A stretch of 64,000 bases of DNA, taken from positions 1 to 64,000 of the forward strand of contig NC_010676.1 of NCBI RefSeq assembly GCF_000020125.1, given 5' to 3'. The notes below the pieces were generated by a model. The model was not told where the DNA came from. It did not search any database and worked only from the letters and a program-made list of their open reading frames with translations. This document shows, piece by piece, positions 24,912-33,342 of this stretch (position 1 is its first letter; each line of letters opens with the position of its first letter). The stretch is from Paraburkholderia phytofirmans PsJN. GTDB taxonomy: Bacteria; Pseudomonadota; Gammaproteobacteria; Burkholderiales; Burkholderiaceae. Made by a program: the position numbers and the translations under genes.

Positions 24912-25676
24912 ATGCCAACGCCCGCGGACAAATCGAACACGAAGGAAAGCGAAGGTGTTGCCGTCATCGATCGTGCTTGCGCCATCCTGTTCGCCTTCCG
25001 GCCGGACGATTACGCGCTCACGCTCGCCGAACTGGCGGCGCGCACGGGGCTTTACAAGAGCACGTTGTTGCGGCTCGCGGGCTCGTTGATCCAGCATCGC
25101 CTGCTGCTGCGTCTCGACGACGGCCGCTATCAGCTCGGCTCCGCCACCTTCATGCTGGGCGCGTTGTACCAACGCAGCCTGAACCTCGGCGATATTGTCG
25201 TGCCGCTCATGCGCGAGCTCGCGGAAACCAGCGGCGAAAGCGTGTCGTTCTACGTGCGTGACGAGGCGGTGCGGGTGTGTCTGCATCGGGTGGATTCGAG
25301 GCATGCGGTGCGTTTTCACGTGCGCGAAGGCGACGTGCTGCCGCTGGAAAGCGGCTCGGGCGGCCTTGCATTGCTCGCGTTCGGCGGCATGCCGGGCGCG
25401 CCGTACGAGAAGATTCGCGAGGACTTCTACTGTGTGTCGATCGGCGAACGCGACCGGGAGACGGCGGGTATTTCCATGCCGGTATTCGGCGTGCGGCAGA
25501 GCCTGCGTGGCGTGCTGACGCTGGCCGGCCCGAGCTCGCGTATCGACCAGGCGTTTCTCGAACGCAATCTCGGCGCGCTATTCGATTGCGCGGCACGCGC
25601 CACCGACGCCTTGGGTGGCGATTCGCGCGCCATGCGCAACGCGCAGCGGCGTGCGGCCGAAGTTCAGGACAAGTAG
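24912..25676 (+). CDS. IclR-family transcriptional regulator
   Basis: This 254-residue regulator has an N-terminal winged helix-turn-helix (VAVIDRACAILFAF, LTLAELAARTGLYKSTLLRLAGSL) and an IclR effector domain (SVSFYVRDEAVRVCLHRVDS, GISMPVFGVRQSLRGVLTLAGP). I chose the start MPTPADKSNTKE at 24912 by family length. It is convergent with an operon for an MFS carrier, a CoA-transferase and a citryl-CoA-lyase-like enzyme. It is the likely regulator of that operon, whose promoter region has a long palindrome at 29236-29264. IclR proteins can repress or activate; which applies is unknown. Confidence 0.88.
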   Translation: MPTPADKSNTKESEGVAVIDRACAILFAFRPDDYALTLAELAARTGLYKSTLLRLAGSLIQHRLLLRLDDGRYQLGSATFMLGALYQRSLNLGDIVVPLMRELAETSGESVSFYVRDEAVRVCLHRVDSRHAVRFHVREGDVLPLESGSGGLALLAFGGMPGAPYEKIREDFYCVSIGERDRETAGISMPVFGVRQSLRGVLTLAGPSSRIDQAFLERNLGALFDCAARATDALGGDSRAMRNAQRRAAEVQDK

Positions 25677-25705
25677 TTCAGGGCCTGCCGTTCAGCGCAA
25701 GCGGC

Positions 25706-26530
25706 TTAAGGCAAATGCCGCTCGGGTTTGCCGGTGTACGTGTAGGCCATCTGGCGCGGCATCGGACCTTTGTTGCGCTCCTTGCGTCCGCGTTGTTCCC
25801 ATGCATGCGACAGAATGCCGACCGCGCGCGACAGGCAGAACACGCCGCGCGCCAGCTCGGGCGCAAAACCGAGTTCGGCGTAGATCACGGCGGTGGCCCC
25901 GTCGATATTCATCGGCACGGGCTTGCTCTTGCGGCTCATCAGCAGCGCTTCTATGCCGCGCGCGATCACGGCATAGCGTCCGCTTATACGCTCCGCACGC
26001 ACGTTCTCGTCCACCAGCGCCAGGAGCCGCGGCGCACGCGGATCGACCGGATGAAACCGATGCCCGAAGCCCGGCAGATATTTGCCGTGCGCCGCGATGA
26101 ACGCATCCACCCCTTGTTCGACGGCGTGTTCCAACGTGGCGCCCGCTTGCATGCGGACGTCGATCGCGTCATACAGTTCGACCGCCTGCTGGCCCGCGCC
26201 GCCGTGCACGTCGTCTAACGCGTTGATTGCCGAGGCCATCGCGCCGTTCAGCGGCAAGCCGCAACTGGTCGCCATCCGCGAGATGGCAATCGACGGCGCA
26301 TGCGGCCCATGATCCACCGACGACACCAACGCCGCTTCGAACAGCCGCGCCTGCTCGGTGTCGGGCAATTCGCCGCGCAGCATCAGCCAGATCATCTGAG
26401 GAAAGCTGATGTTGCCGATCAACTCCTGAATCGGGAAACCGCGCACGTTGATCGAGCCCGGATGAATGTCGATGATCGAGGTGCTCCAGTAGTCGGCAGC
26501 GAGCTTTGCTGCATCGAATGCTTGCGTCAT
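25706..26530 (-). CDS. Citryl-CoA lyase-like protein of the citrate synthase family
   Basis: This 274-residue protein resembles a shortened citrate synthase of the citryl-CoA lyase type, with the active-site region LPGFGHRFHPVDPRAPRL and IDGATAVIYAELGF. It is shorter than citrate synthase (about 430) because the N-terminal domain is reduced. Members are thought to cleave citryl-CoA-like thioesters to acetyl-CoA and a keto acid. It lies 2 bp after a class III CoA-transferase gene. The pair suggests activation of a tri- or dicarboxylate as a CoA ester followed by cleavage. The actual substrate is not evident. Confidence 0.78.
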   Translation of the reverse strand: MTQAFDAAKLAADYWSTSIIDIHPGSINVRGFPIQELIGNISFPQMIWLMLRGELPDTEQARLFEAALVSSVDHGPHAPSIAISRMATSCGLPLNGAMASAINALDDVHGGAGQQAVELYDAIDVRMQAGATLEHAVEQGVDAFIAAHGKYLPGFGHRFHPVDPRAPRLLALVDENVRAERISGRYAVIARGIEALLMSRKSKPVPMNIDGATAVIYAELGFAPELARGVFCLSRAVGILSHAWEQRGRKERNKGPMPRQMAYTYTGKPERHLP

Positions 26531-26532
26531 GT

Positions 26533-27732
26533 TCAGACCACTCCTTCGGCGCGTAGTTGATCGATGTGTGCGTCGTCGTAACCGAGCGCGGCGAGTTGTT
26601 CGCGTGTGTGGGCCGAGAGAACCGGTGCGGGCGTGCCCGGTGCCGTGTCCGCGTCGTGCAGACGAAAACCGGCGCGGGTCACGCGCTGGCGTTCCGTGGT
26701 GGCATCCGCGGCGAATTCGCGAATGAAGCCGCGCGACTCCAGATGCGGATGCGCGAGAATCTCCGGCACCGACATCACGCGGCCGGCCGGTACGCCGGCT
26801 TCAAAGAAACGCGCTTCCCAGTTCGCAGCGCTGTCGCGCGCGAGTGCCGCTTCGATTTCCGCTTTCAACGCGGCGCGATTCATCTTGCGCGCGTTGCGCT
26901 CGGAAAAACGCGGATCGTCGAGCAGATCCGCTCGGCCGATCAACTGACACAAGCTCACGAACTGTTTGTTTTCGTTAGCGGCGATATTGAGCGGGCCGTC
27001 GCCGGTTTTGAAAGTGCCCGACGGCGCGGCCGTGAAGTTTTCGTTGCCCATCGGCGTTGGCGTAACGCCTGCGTTCAGGAAGTTCGAAACGACCCAGCCC
27101 ATGGTCGCGAGCGTGGCTTCGAGCATCGACACATCGAGCATGCGGCCATGTCCCGTGGCGCGCGCATCGAGTAACGCGGCGCAAATACCGAACGCCGCCG
27201 TGAGACCGCCCACCGTGTCCGACACCGGATAGCCGACGCGCAACGGTGCGCTGTCGGCGTCGCCGGTCACGCTCATCACGCCGGAGATGCCCTGAATGAT
27301 CTGATCGTAGGCAGGCCGCTTTGAAAACTCGCCGTCCATGCCGAAGCCGGAGATCGCGCAATACACGAGCTTCGGATTGACCTCGCGCAGCGCCTCGAAA
27401 TCGAGGCCGAGCCGTGTCATCACACCGGGCCGGAAGTTTTCGACCAGCACGTCCGCGGTTTTGACGAGCTCGCGCAGAATCGCCTTGCCGCGCGGGTCTT
27501 TCAGATTGAGCGTGACCGACTGCTTACCCGCGTTCACGGCGACGAACGAGGCGCCCATGTTGCGCGCCGACGCGTCCTTGTCGGCGCCAAGACGCCGCGC
27601 CAGATCGCCGCCTTCCGGATGCTCGACCTTGATCACTTCGGCGCCGAGCAGCGCGAGTTGATACGCGCAAAACGGCCCGGCCAATACATTCGATAAGTCC
27701 AGTACGCGGACTCCAGCCAACGGCAGCGTCAT
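26533..27732 (-). CDS. CaiB/BaiF family (class III) CoA-transferase
   Basis: This 399-residue enzyme has PLAGVRVLDLSNVLAGPFCA at the N-terminus, EVIKVEHPEGGDLARR, KDPRGKAILRELVKTADVLVENFRPGVM (the Asp in ADVLVENFRPG is the usual catalytic region) and YDQIIQGISGVMSVTGD. Class III transferases move CoA between carboxylic acids. The ATG at 27732 matches the family start; the open frame extends much further upstream but that part is antisense to the MFS gene. It sits between an MFS carrier and a citryl-CoA-lyase-like gene and is likely to produce that lyase's substrate. Confidence 0.9.
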   Translation of the reverse strand: MTLPLAGVRVLDLSNVLAGPFCAYQLALLGAEVIKVEHPEGGDLARRLGADKDASARNMGASFVAVNAGKQSVTLNLKDPRGKAILRELVKTADVLVENFRPGVMTRLGLDFEALREVNPKLVYCAISGFGMDGEFSKRPAYDQIIQGISGVMSVTGDADSAPLRVGYPVSDTVGGLTAAFGICAALLDARATGHGRMLDVSMLEATLATMGWVVSNFLNAGVTPTPMGNENFTAAPSGTFKTGDGPLNIAANENKQFVSLCQLIGRADLLDDPRFSERNARKMNRAALKAEIEAALARDSAANWEARFFEAGVPAGRVMSVPEILAHPHLESRGFIREFAADATTERQRVTRAGFRLHDADTAPGTPAPVLSAHTREQLAALGYDDAHIDQLRAEGVV

Positions 27733-27773
27733 GTTCAAAACCTCTTGTTCAAAATGCGATTCAATGCAGTTCT

Positions 27774-29207
27774 TCAGTGCGAAATCTCGTCGAGATTGCG
27801 ATGGTTGGTCCGTGGCCCGAAGATGCCGATCGCGCCCATCACCATCACCATCGACGCACTGATCAACGCGAACACGCCGCTCACGCCGAAGTGACGCAGC
27901 GCGAACGCGATCATGAAGCCGGAGAACATCGCGGAGAGACGCGACATCGAGTAGACGAAGCCGACGGCGCGCGCCCGCAAACGCGTGGGGAAGAGTTCGG
28001 TTTGATACGCGTGATAGCCGACCGAAAGCAGCGTGCCGCTCAGCGTGATCAGCACGCCAAGCGTCATCAGCATGGCGGGCGAGGTTTGCATCGCGAACAG
28101 GCTGCCGAACACGGCGATGCCGAGCGCCGACAGCACGATCAACGTCTTCCGTTCGATGCGGTCCGCGATCGCCATGCCGATCAGCGGCCCGAACGGATTC
28201 GAAGCAGCGATCACGAACGAGTACAGCAGACTGTGCGTGATCGTCACGCCTTTGGAGACGAGGAGCGTCGGCACCCATGAGGCGAAGCCGTAAAAGCCGA
28301 TCGCCTGGAACAGATTGAAGACGAGCATCGTGATCGCGCGTTTGCGATACGGCGGCTGCCAGATTTCACGGAAGGCAGCCTTGGTGGTCGCCGGTTCGAC
28401 AGTCGGTACCGCGGGCGGCAGAGGCTTGCCGTATTGTGCGGCGACTTTCGCTTCCAACGCCTGCAGCACCTGCTCGGCTTCGGCGGCGCGGCCTTGTTGA
28501 GCGAGCCAGCGCGGGCTTTCCGGCAAGCGCCGGCGAATCGCCCACACCACCACCGCGCCCAACGCGCCGATGATCACGACCCAGCGCCAGCCGTCGAGTC
28601 CGAACGGCGTGCGCGGCACCAGCCACCACGCGAGAAACGCAACCGACGGCACAGCGGTGTACTGCACCAGATGCACGAACGCAAAAGCACGGCCGCGCAG
28701 ATGTTTAGGCACGAGTTCGCTGACGTAGGTATCGATCGTCACCAGTTCGACGCCCACGCCGATGCCGGCGATCAGGCGCCACAGATTGATGGCGGGCGCC
28801 GTGCTTTGCAGCGCCATGATGAGCGTCGCGGCGGAGTACCACAGCAGCGACACGGTGAACACGGTCTTGCGGCCGTAGCGGTCGGCCATGCCCGCCAGAA
28901 AGAACGTGCCGATGAAGAGCCCGGCAAACGACGCCGCCACGAATGCGCCGAGTCCGGACACGCCGAAGAACGACGCGGTGGTCGTCGAGTAAACCCCGCT
29001 TTTGACGAGGCCCGGGCCGACGTACGCCGTGAAGAACAGATCGTAGAACTCGAACCAGCCGCCGATCGACAGCAGGAGCACCAGCATCCACACCGCGCGC
29101 GTCGCGGGCAGGCGGTCGATGCGCGCGTTGACGCCGGGCGTGAGCGCCGGCGCGCCGGCGCTTGAGTGGGGCGACGCGCCGGACGCGTCGATCGGCAGGC
29201 TTGCCAT
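27774..29207 (-). CDS. MFS transporter, sugar/acid symporter type
   Basis: This 477-residue carrier has 12 predicted helices. MFS motif A appears as GMADRYGRKTVF, and the central loop contains RRRLPESPRWLAQQGRAAEAE as in the metabolite:H+ symporter and sugar porter families. The start at 29207 has a near-perfect GAAGGAGGAATTCC ribosome-binding site. It is the first gene of an operon with a CoA-transferase and a citryl-CoA-lyase-like enzyme, so it probably imports their carboxylate substrate. A 29-bp palindrome lies just upstream. Confidence 0.9.
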   Translation of the reverse strand: MASLPIDASGASPHSSAGAPALTPGVNARIDRLPATRAVWMLVLLLSIGGWFEFYDLFFTAYVGPGLVKSGVYSTTTASFFGVSGLGAFVAASFAGLFIGTFFLAGMADRYGRKTVFTVSLLWYSAATLIMALQSTAPAINLWRLIAGIGVGVELVTIDTYVSELVPKHLRGRAFAFVHLVQYTAVPSVAFLAWWLVPRTPFGLDGWRWVVIIGALGAVVVWAIRRRLPESPRWLAQQGRAAEAEQVLQALEAKVAAQYGKPLPPAVPTVEPATTKAAFREIWQPPYRKRAITMLVFNLFQAIGFYGFASWVPTLLVSKGVTITHSLLYSFVIAASNPFGPLIGMAIADRIERKTLIVLSALGIAVFGSLFAMQTSPAMLMTLGVLITLSGTLLSVGYHAYQTELFPTRLRARAVGFVYSMSRLSAMFSGFMIAFALRHFGVSGVFALISASMVMVMGAIGIFGPRTNHRNLDEISH

Positions 29208-29235
29208 GGAATTCCTCCTTCGAGTGTCTCTCGCC

Positions 29236-29264
29236 AACGTCGTTCTGTTGAATAGAACGACGTT
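29236..29264. promoter_or_regulatory. Palindromic operator, probable IclR target
   Basis: Perfect 11-bp arms AACGTCGTTCT and AGAACGACGTT flank a 7-bp spacer, 28 bp upstream of the MFS start. The element also contains a direct repeat CGTTCTGTT(G/T)AAT and the nested palindrome AGAACGACGTTCT. The nearest regulator gene encodes the IclR protein at 24912. Confidence 0.7.
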
Positions 29265-29412
29265 CTGTTTAATGGGTGTGCCGAGAGTAGTCGGTGTGGC
29301 AACTACCAGGAATTCGGGGTTTTACCTAGAAAGAGGAATGAGCGTTTGCGGATGGGCGTTCGCGCCGGTCCACCGCACGGGCGTTCCGGCGCTCCTACTT
29401 CGCTTTATCTTT

Positions 29413-29763
29413 TTACGCGCCCATACGTTGAAGCATGGTCAGCAAGGCATCGAATGAAAGCGGCTTACGCGCATATTCAATGCGGGGATTCGGCTGCACG
29501 GGGATATCCGCGGCTGCGCTGCACAGGATGATTGGAATGGCGCGCAGATCTGAATCGGCATTCAGCTCCGCGCACAATTGCAGCCCCGACATGACCGGCA
29601 TCATGCAGTCCGACACGATGATGTCGGGCCGGGTATTGCGTATCTGTTCGAGCGCGGCGGCCCCGTTCGACGCCGTCAGCACGGTATAGCCGTGCCGCTC
29701 CAGCAGCAGCCGCCAGACTGTCAGGATGTCGAACTCATCGTCCACGACCAGAATGGTTTTCAT
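29413..29763 (-). CDS. Single-domain response regulator
   Basis: This 116-residue protein is a bare receiver domain: acidic pair VVDDE at 7-9, phosphorylatable Asp in IIVSDCMMP (about 52), Ser/Thr position in LCSAAA and Lys in ARKPLSF. There is no output domain, so it acts through protein contact. It starts 6 bp after the stop of the double-KaiC gene, so the two are one transcription unit. The receiver may report on or control the KaiC-like ATPase. No cognate kinase is encoded next to it. Confidence 0.88.
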   Translation of the reverse strand: MKTILVVDDEFDILTVWRLLLERHGYTVLTASNGAAALEQIRNTRPDIIVSDCMMPVMSGLQLCAELNADSDLRAIPIILCSAAADIPVQPNPRIEYARKPLSFDALLTMLQRMGA

Positions 29764-29769
29764 GGTCGG

Positions 29770-31245
29770 CTAGGTATTTCGTCGCGGCTGAAGTGTGGCC
29801 GACAGGCCGGCCGGCGCATGCAGGCTGGCAGCACTCGCCGGATTTTCGATGACATCGAGGCCTTGAGACGAAATCACGAGCTCGCGCAAGGAAGTGTCGT
29901 GGGCGCTTTCACGCTGCTTGACCACGGAAATCATGCGCCGCAGACCCGTGTCCGTTTCGGCGTAACGCAGCAGCACCAGGTTTTCCGTCAGCGCCGAAAC
30001 GCGCACGCTCCGCGCGTGGCCCGGATCGGCGTAAAGCGGCAGCTCTTCGGTCAGCAACGTGGTGATGCAGGCTTCGCGAAGCTGGTGCAGCAGCGCATTC
30101 AGGAACAAGCCGAAGCGTTCGGTACGCAACGCGGAATCGCGAAACCCTTCCACGCCGTCGATGACAATGCGCGACGCGCCGATCTTCTTGACCGTGGCGA
30201 GCGCGGTGGCCGCCAGCTCGTCGACGGCCAGTTCGATGGCCGGTTGCCATTGAATCACGAGCCGGCCGTCCTGATACGCGTTTGCGAGTCCGATCGACAC
30301 GGCCTCGGCTTTGCCGATCAGACGTTGCGGTCCTTCGTAAAAGCCGAGGTACAGGCAGCGTTCGCCGCGCGCGACGCCGGCCGCGAGAAACTGCAGACAC
30401 AGGAGAGTCTTGCCGACGCCCGACGGCCCGACCAGCGTAGTCGTGGAGCCTTGCGCAAAGCCGCCGCCCAGCAGGCCGTCCAGATGCGGCAGGGCGAAGC
30501 CGAGCCGCGTTTTCAGATCCACTGGACCGGCTTGCGCGGCACATTGCGCCTCGAGGCGCGGGAACATCAAGAGCCCGCTTTCGGCGATGCGGAAGAAATG
30601 CTTGCCCATCAGATGATTGCGCGCGCGCATCTTGTGGACTTCGATTTCGCGCGCGCGGCGCATGCCGTCGCTGTAGCGGTTCAGTTCGATCAGGCCGTCG
30701 ACGAGCGTATGTTCCGGATGCGGTTCGTTGCCGGACAGCGGCGCGAGCAGCAAGGTCGTGCAATCCATGGCCGCGACCAGCGCATTCAACTCGTGGATGA
30801 ACTTGGACAGCGACAGCTCGGTCTCGCTGAATTCACGCGCGCTCCGAAAGCCGTCGATGATCATCAGGCTCGGACGGTAATCGTAAATGCTCGAGGCAAT
30901 CAGCTTGAGGAAGCCATCCAGGCCGTCCTTCATCAGCTCGTGATAGCCGGACACGAACAGCATCTGCTGGGCGACCGCCTTCTCATCGAAGAAACTCAGA
31001 CCCTTGAGATGGCCTAGCAGCTTGTCGTGCGATTCGGCGATCAAGGTCATGTACAACACCTTCTCGCCCTGGCTTACACGATGAAAACCAATCTGGCTCG
31101 ACAGGATCGTCTTGCCGGCGCCGGCCATGCCCTCCAGCAGATACACGCCGCCGCGGACCAAACCTCCGCCCAGGATCTCGTCGAGACCGGGGACACCCGT
31201 TTCCACGTTGGATCGGGAAGACGTCTGAGATTCGTGGTTAGTCAT
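29770..31245 (-). CDS. Double-domain KaiC-like ATPase
   Basis: This 491-residue protein has two RecA/KaiC domains. Domain 1 (about 12-245) has TGVPGLDEILGGGLVRGG, Walker A GMAGAGKT and Walker B SLMIIDGF. Domain 2 (about 250-470) has LPHLDGLLGGGFAQGS, Walker A GPSGVGKT and RIVIDGVE. The paired layout is that of circadian KaiC, but KaiA and KaiB are not encoded here and the residues aligned with the EE pair of KaiC read IAES and YEGP. Non-cyanobacterial homologues act in stress, motility or signalling. I chose MTNHES at 31245; the codons before it look non-coding. It is followed by a receiver protein. Confidence 0.88.
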   Translation of the reverse strand: MTNHESQTSSRSNVETGVPGLDEILGGGLVRGGVYLLEGMAGAGKTILSSQIGFHRVSQGEKVLYMTLIAESHDKLLGHLKGLSFFDEKAVAQQMLFVSGYHELMKDGLDGFLKLIASSIYDYRPSLMIIDGFRSAREFSETELSLSKFIHELNALVAAMDCTTLLLAPLSGNEPHPEHTLVDGLIELNRYSDGMRRAREIEVHKMRARNHLMGKHFFRIAESGLLMFPRLEAQCAAQAGPVDLKTRLGFALPHLDGLLGGGFAQGSTTTLVGPSGVGKTLLCLQFLAAGVARGERCLYLGFYEGPQRLIGKAEAVSIGLANAYQDGRLVIQWQPAIELAVDELAATALATVKKIGASRIVIDGVEGFRDSALRTERFGLFLNALLHQLREACITTLLTEELPLYADPGHARSVRVSALTENLVLLRYAETDTGLRRMISVVKQRESAHDTSLRELVISSQGLDVIENPASAASLHAPAGLSATLQPRRNT

Positions 31246-31598
31246 TGTCGAAGAGTCGTTCAAAGTGCGCAGAAGCGATGGCTCGCACAGGAGCCGTCTA
31301 TTGCTCAAACTATCATTGCAGCAATTCGTGTTCCCGCTCCGGGCGGCGACGCTGCGCGTCGGCATGAGATGCAGGGGATTCTACCGGGGGGCGAGGCGCT
31401 TGGCGAACCGCAAATTGGACATGCGGTGCGAGACGCGCGGGCAGAGCGTTGCCGACCGCCGGATGGCGGTCAATTTTCAACGCAATGCAAGGAAGGGAGA
31501 GGAAAGAACGGGGCCGCGCCTCGTGCACGCGATAGTACAAAGGTACATTGCATGCGCGAGGCGGGTACGGCAAAGCGGGCCGGGAGCCCGCCCTTGAC
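31246..31598. other. Intergenic region between tannase and KaiC genes
   Basis: This is 353 bp between two minus-strand genes. Apart from the tannase terminator at 31572-31591 I see no gene or strong motif. It must include the promoter of the KaiC gene. Confidence 0.5.
31572..31591 (-). terminator. Terminator of the porin/tannase operon
   Basis: On the minus strand GCGGGC-TCCCG-GCCCGC is followed by TTTG. It lies 8 bp after the tannase stop codon. Confidence 0.6.
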
Positions 31599-33332
31599 TC
31601 AGCTACAAGCGAAACTACTCGCGGCGCTGACGTCGCCGCCCTGATAGCGCGCCACCTTCGGATACGGGCAAAGCGGCCGCGTGCGTCCCGCGCCCCAGCC
31701 TGTGGGCACGTCGGAGTTCGGTGTGACATTGCTCGCGTCGCGCGCAGTGGCGACCACGCTGTCCGGCGCCTTGCCCTGTTCGACCCATGCGACGAGCGGC
31801 GTGAGCATGTCGAACTGGTCGGTGCTCGGCCCGCCGCTGCAGTGGTTCATGCCGGCAATCGTGTAAAGGCGCGCGAAGTTCGACGCGTCGCCGCTATTGG
31901 CTGCCGTGAGCCGCTGATACCAGTCGGTCGTGTCGTTCGATGAAAACACCGGGTCGCTCGTGCCGTGATAGACCATCAGCTTTGCCCCGCGCTGCTTCAA
32001 CGCGCTCAGATTGGTTTCGTCGGGCGGCGTCATGAATGACCAGGCAGACTCGCTGTACGCGCCGCTGGTCGCGAAGATCTTCGGCGCGTCGGTGTCCATG
32101 CTGAAGTTCAGCGCGTACGCGGACAACTGGCTCAGCACGGCAGCGGTTTGCGGCGGCGTGGTGAACGTGAAGGCAGCGGCGGCCGGGTCGAGCGTGATCG
32201 AGTTGGCCTGCTTCCATGCGGACCAGCCCGGGCCGAGTCCGGCGTCGTAGGGGAAGCTTGCATAGAGGGCCGTGCCCGCGCTGTTGCGCGCGCCGGAGAA
32301 CACATTGCCGACGGCGTCTTTCTGCGCGCTCGTCAGACACGTGCCGTCGCGGACGTTGTTCGTGCAGGTCGGCACGTCGGTAGCAAGGCTGAAGTTTGCC
32401 TGGCATGCCTTGATATCCTGAATGAGGCCGTCTGTCGCACCGTCGAGTGCATCGCACTTTGACAGTATTTTCGACGCCACCATTTGACGTTCCGTCGCGG
32501 TGAAGCCGGTCGTGATATCGGGCAGGCCGTTCGAGGTCGTCGCGGTCGCCACTTTCGCGAGCTGCTGCGCGCTCCACATTTCGCCGACGGCCGCCTTCGG
32601 CAGATGAAAGCCCGGGTCGCCCGCAATGATGCCGTCATACTCCGCCGATGAGCGTGCCGCCGCGACCAGCGCATGACGTCCACCGTTGGAGCAGCCGTCG
32701 AAGTAGCTGCGATCCGGCGCCTTGCCGTACGCGAGCTTGATGACCTGCTTGGCCATCGGCGTGAGCGTGGCGACTGCGTTGTAGCCGTAGTCGATCCGTG
32801 CCTGCGGATCGAGACCGAACAGGGGATTTTGCGCCGAGCTGTGCCCCGCGTCCGAGCTGATGACCGCGAAGCCCATGTTGAGCGCGTCGCTGGTGGGACC
32901 GCCGCCGCCGATCTCGCCGGTGGCCGTGACCACATTGCCGTCGAGTCCGCCGTTGGGCTGATAGAAGAAACGCCCATTCCATGCAATCGGCAGGCGCATT
33001 TCGAAGCCGATCGCGTAGGTCTTGCCGTCCACGCTGCTGACCCGCTGATTCATGCTGCCTTGAATCAGGCAATGTTCGGCGATGGATTTTCCGGCGACTT
33101 TCAGCGTGCCTGCCGCGACGTCCGTCACCGTGGTGAAGACGGTGTTGGCGAATGAGAGCTTCGCAGCGAGTGCCGCGCAATTGCCCGCCAGCGTGCCGGG
33201 CGTGGCCGCACTCAGTTGCGGCAAGGCGGATGAATTGGCGCCGGTGTTGGCGGCGCTGCCGAGATCGTTGCCGCCGCACGCGGCGAGTGTGAGCGTAGCA
33301 GCCGCCGCGAGCGCGATAGAGGTGCACTTCAT
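31599..33332 (-). CDS. Tannase/feruloyl esterase family lipoprotein
   Basis: This 577-residue alpha/beta-hydrolase of the tannase/feruloyl esterase family is the presumed first step of the ferulate locus, releasing hydroxycinnamates from plant esters. Its N-terminus carries a lipoprotein signal with lipobox LAAC (Cys19), so it is probably membrane-anchored. The nucleophile lies in DGCSNGGRHAL, with the Cys next to Ser that forms the CS-D-HC disulfide arrangement of this family. Its partner is in AGMNHCSGG near the C-terminus. GTSDPVF supplies the Asp region. The ATG has a GGAG site. It lies 10 bp after a porin gene and in the same operon as an AAHS transporter. Confidence 0.9.
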   Translation of the reverse strand: MKCTSIALAAAATLTLAACGGNDLGSAANTGANSSALPQLSAATPGTLAGNCAALAAKLSFANTVFTTVTDVAAGTLKVAGKSIAEHCLIQGSMNQRVSSVDGKTYAIGFEMRLPIAWNGRFFYQPNGGLDGNVVTATGEIGGGGPTSDALNMGFAVISSDAGHSSAQNPLFGLDPQARIDYGYNAVATLTPMAKQVIKLAYGKAPDRSYFDGCSNGGRHALVAAARSSAEYDGIIAGDPGFHLPKAAVGEMWSAQQLAKVATATTSNGLPDITTGFTATERQMVASKILSKCDALDGATDGLIQDIKACQANFSLATDVPTCTNNVRDGTCLTSAQKDAVGNVFSGARNSAGTALYASFPYDAGLGPGWSAWKQANSITLDPAAAAFTFTTPPQTAAVLSQLSAYALNFSMDTDAPKIFATSGAYSESAWSFMTPPDETNLSALKQRGAKLMVYHGTSDPVFSSNDTTDWYQRLTAANSGDASNFARLYTIAGMNHCSGGPSTDQFDMLTPLVAWVEQGKAPDSVVATARDASNVTPNSDVPTGWGAGRTRPLCPYPKVARYQGGDVSAASSFACS

Positions 33333-33342
33333 GCCATGTCTC

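Noticed and set aside
26533..28278. 581-codon version of the CoA-transferase
   Set aside because: The first 182 codons are antisense to the MFS carrier and not family-like. The ATG at 27732 gives normal family length.
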